From an uncultured Bdellovibrio sp. (GTDB taxonomy: Bacteria > Bdellovibrionota > Bdellovibrionia > Bdellovibrionales > Bdellovibrionaceae), in the NCBI RefSeq assembly GCF_946478835.1, contig NZ_CAMLDV010000110.1:1-12029 (forward strand): a stretch of 12,029 bases of DNA. The letters are read 5' to 3'. Positions 12,005-12,029 of the stretch are shown here, piece after piece. Position numbers and translations under genes: made by a program. Below the pieces are notes generated by a model that worked only from the letters and a program-made list of their open reading frames with translations, was not told where the DNA came from and searched no databases. Position 1 is the stretch's first letter; the number at the start of each line of letters is the position of its first letter.

Positions 12005-12029
12005 ATGAGATACTTGGTTGTTGAAGACG
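12005..12029 (+). CDS. Response-regulator receiver protein, N-terminus only
   Basis: Only MRYLVVED and one further base are inside the window. The beta-1 strand followed by acidic residues (VVED) is the standard opening of a CheY-like receiver domain, whose first acidic residues help bind magnesium. AGAGGGG lies five bases before the ATG. Output domain and function cannot be judged. The 154 bases upstream, after the peptidase stop, are AT-rich and hold no gene or clear terminator. Confidence 0.6.

Noticed and set aside
1..12029. CRISPR array, insertion sequence, prophage or toxin-antitoxin system
   Set aside because: No regularly spaced repeats, transposase, phage structural gene or paired small toxin/antitoxin frames were found on either strand.

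Overview
This window looks like chromosomal DNA from a Gram-negative predatory-type deltaproteobacterium, most likely Bdellovibrio or a close relative (Bdellovibrionota). The pointers are short lipoproteins with low-complexity Gly/Ser linkers, type IV pilin-like genes, a sigma-54-type promoter, a GC content that looks like the mid-40s by eye, and a mix of housekeeping genes in many short, independently terminated units. The assignment is by style and family content; no database search was possible.

Layout. 1-1041 (minus): two overlapping pilin-like genes, a Cys-rich GspK/PilX-like minor pseudopilin followed by a truncated prepilin with a textbook GFTLVE cleavage motif. 1042-1412: a divergent intergenic region holding an inverted repeat and a good sigma-54 (-24/-12) promoter. 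1413-2982 (plus): two probable lipoproteins of unknown function, separated by GC-rich hairpins and closed by a strong terminator. 3034-3965 (plus): a Xer-type tyrosine recombinase with its own terminator. 4000-5451 (plus): a ComM/YifB AAA+ protein. 5460-5576 (minus): tRNA-Cys(GCA) with encoded CCA and its own promoter. 5610-6892 (minus): a TetR repressor and 3-methyladenine DNA glycosylase I (Tag), apparently one operon behind a promoter with two palindromic operators, one in the -35/-10 spacer and one at the start of transcription. 6924-7376 (minus): a small unknown lipoprotein. 7520-8933 (plus): a compact PqiA-PqiB (MCE-domain) pair with overlapping genes. 8939-10363 (minus): a MocR-type GntR/aminotransferase regulator, divergent from 10478-10762 (plus), a DUF2917-like protein; the space between holds direct repeats that look like MocR sites. 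10813-11850 (plus): an exported HExxH metallopeptidase resembling a miniature M13 enzyme, with an EF-hand-like loop. 12005-12029: the first codons of a response regulator.

Working together. The clearest regulated modules are tetR-tag (probably inducible alkylation repair with autorepression), mocR/DUF2917 (PLP- or amine-responsive control of a neighbour) and pqiAB (envelope lipid transport). xer and comM both concern DNA processing, but a terminator lies between them. No prophage, insertion sequence, CRISPR array or obvious novel defence system was seen. The least explained items are the sigma-54-linked lipoprotein pair, the EF-hand-like peptidase and the orphan lipoprotein at 6924-7376.
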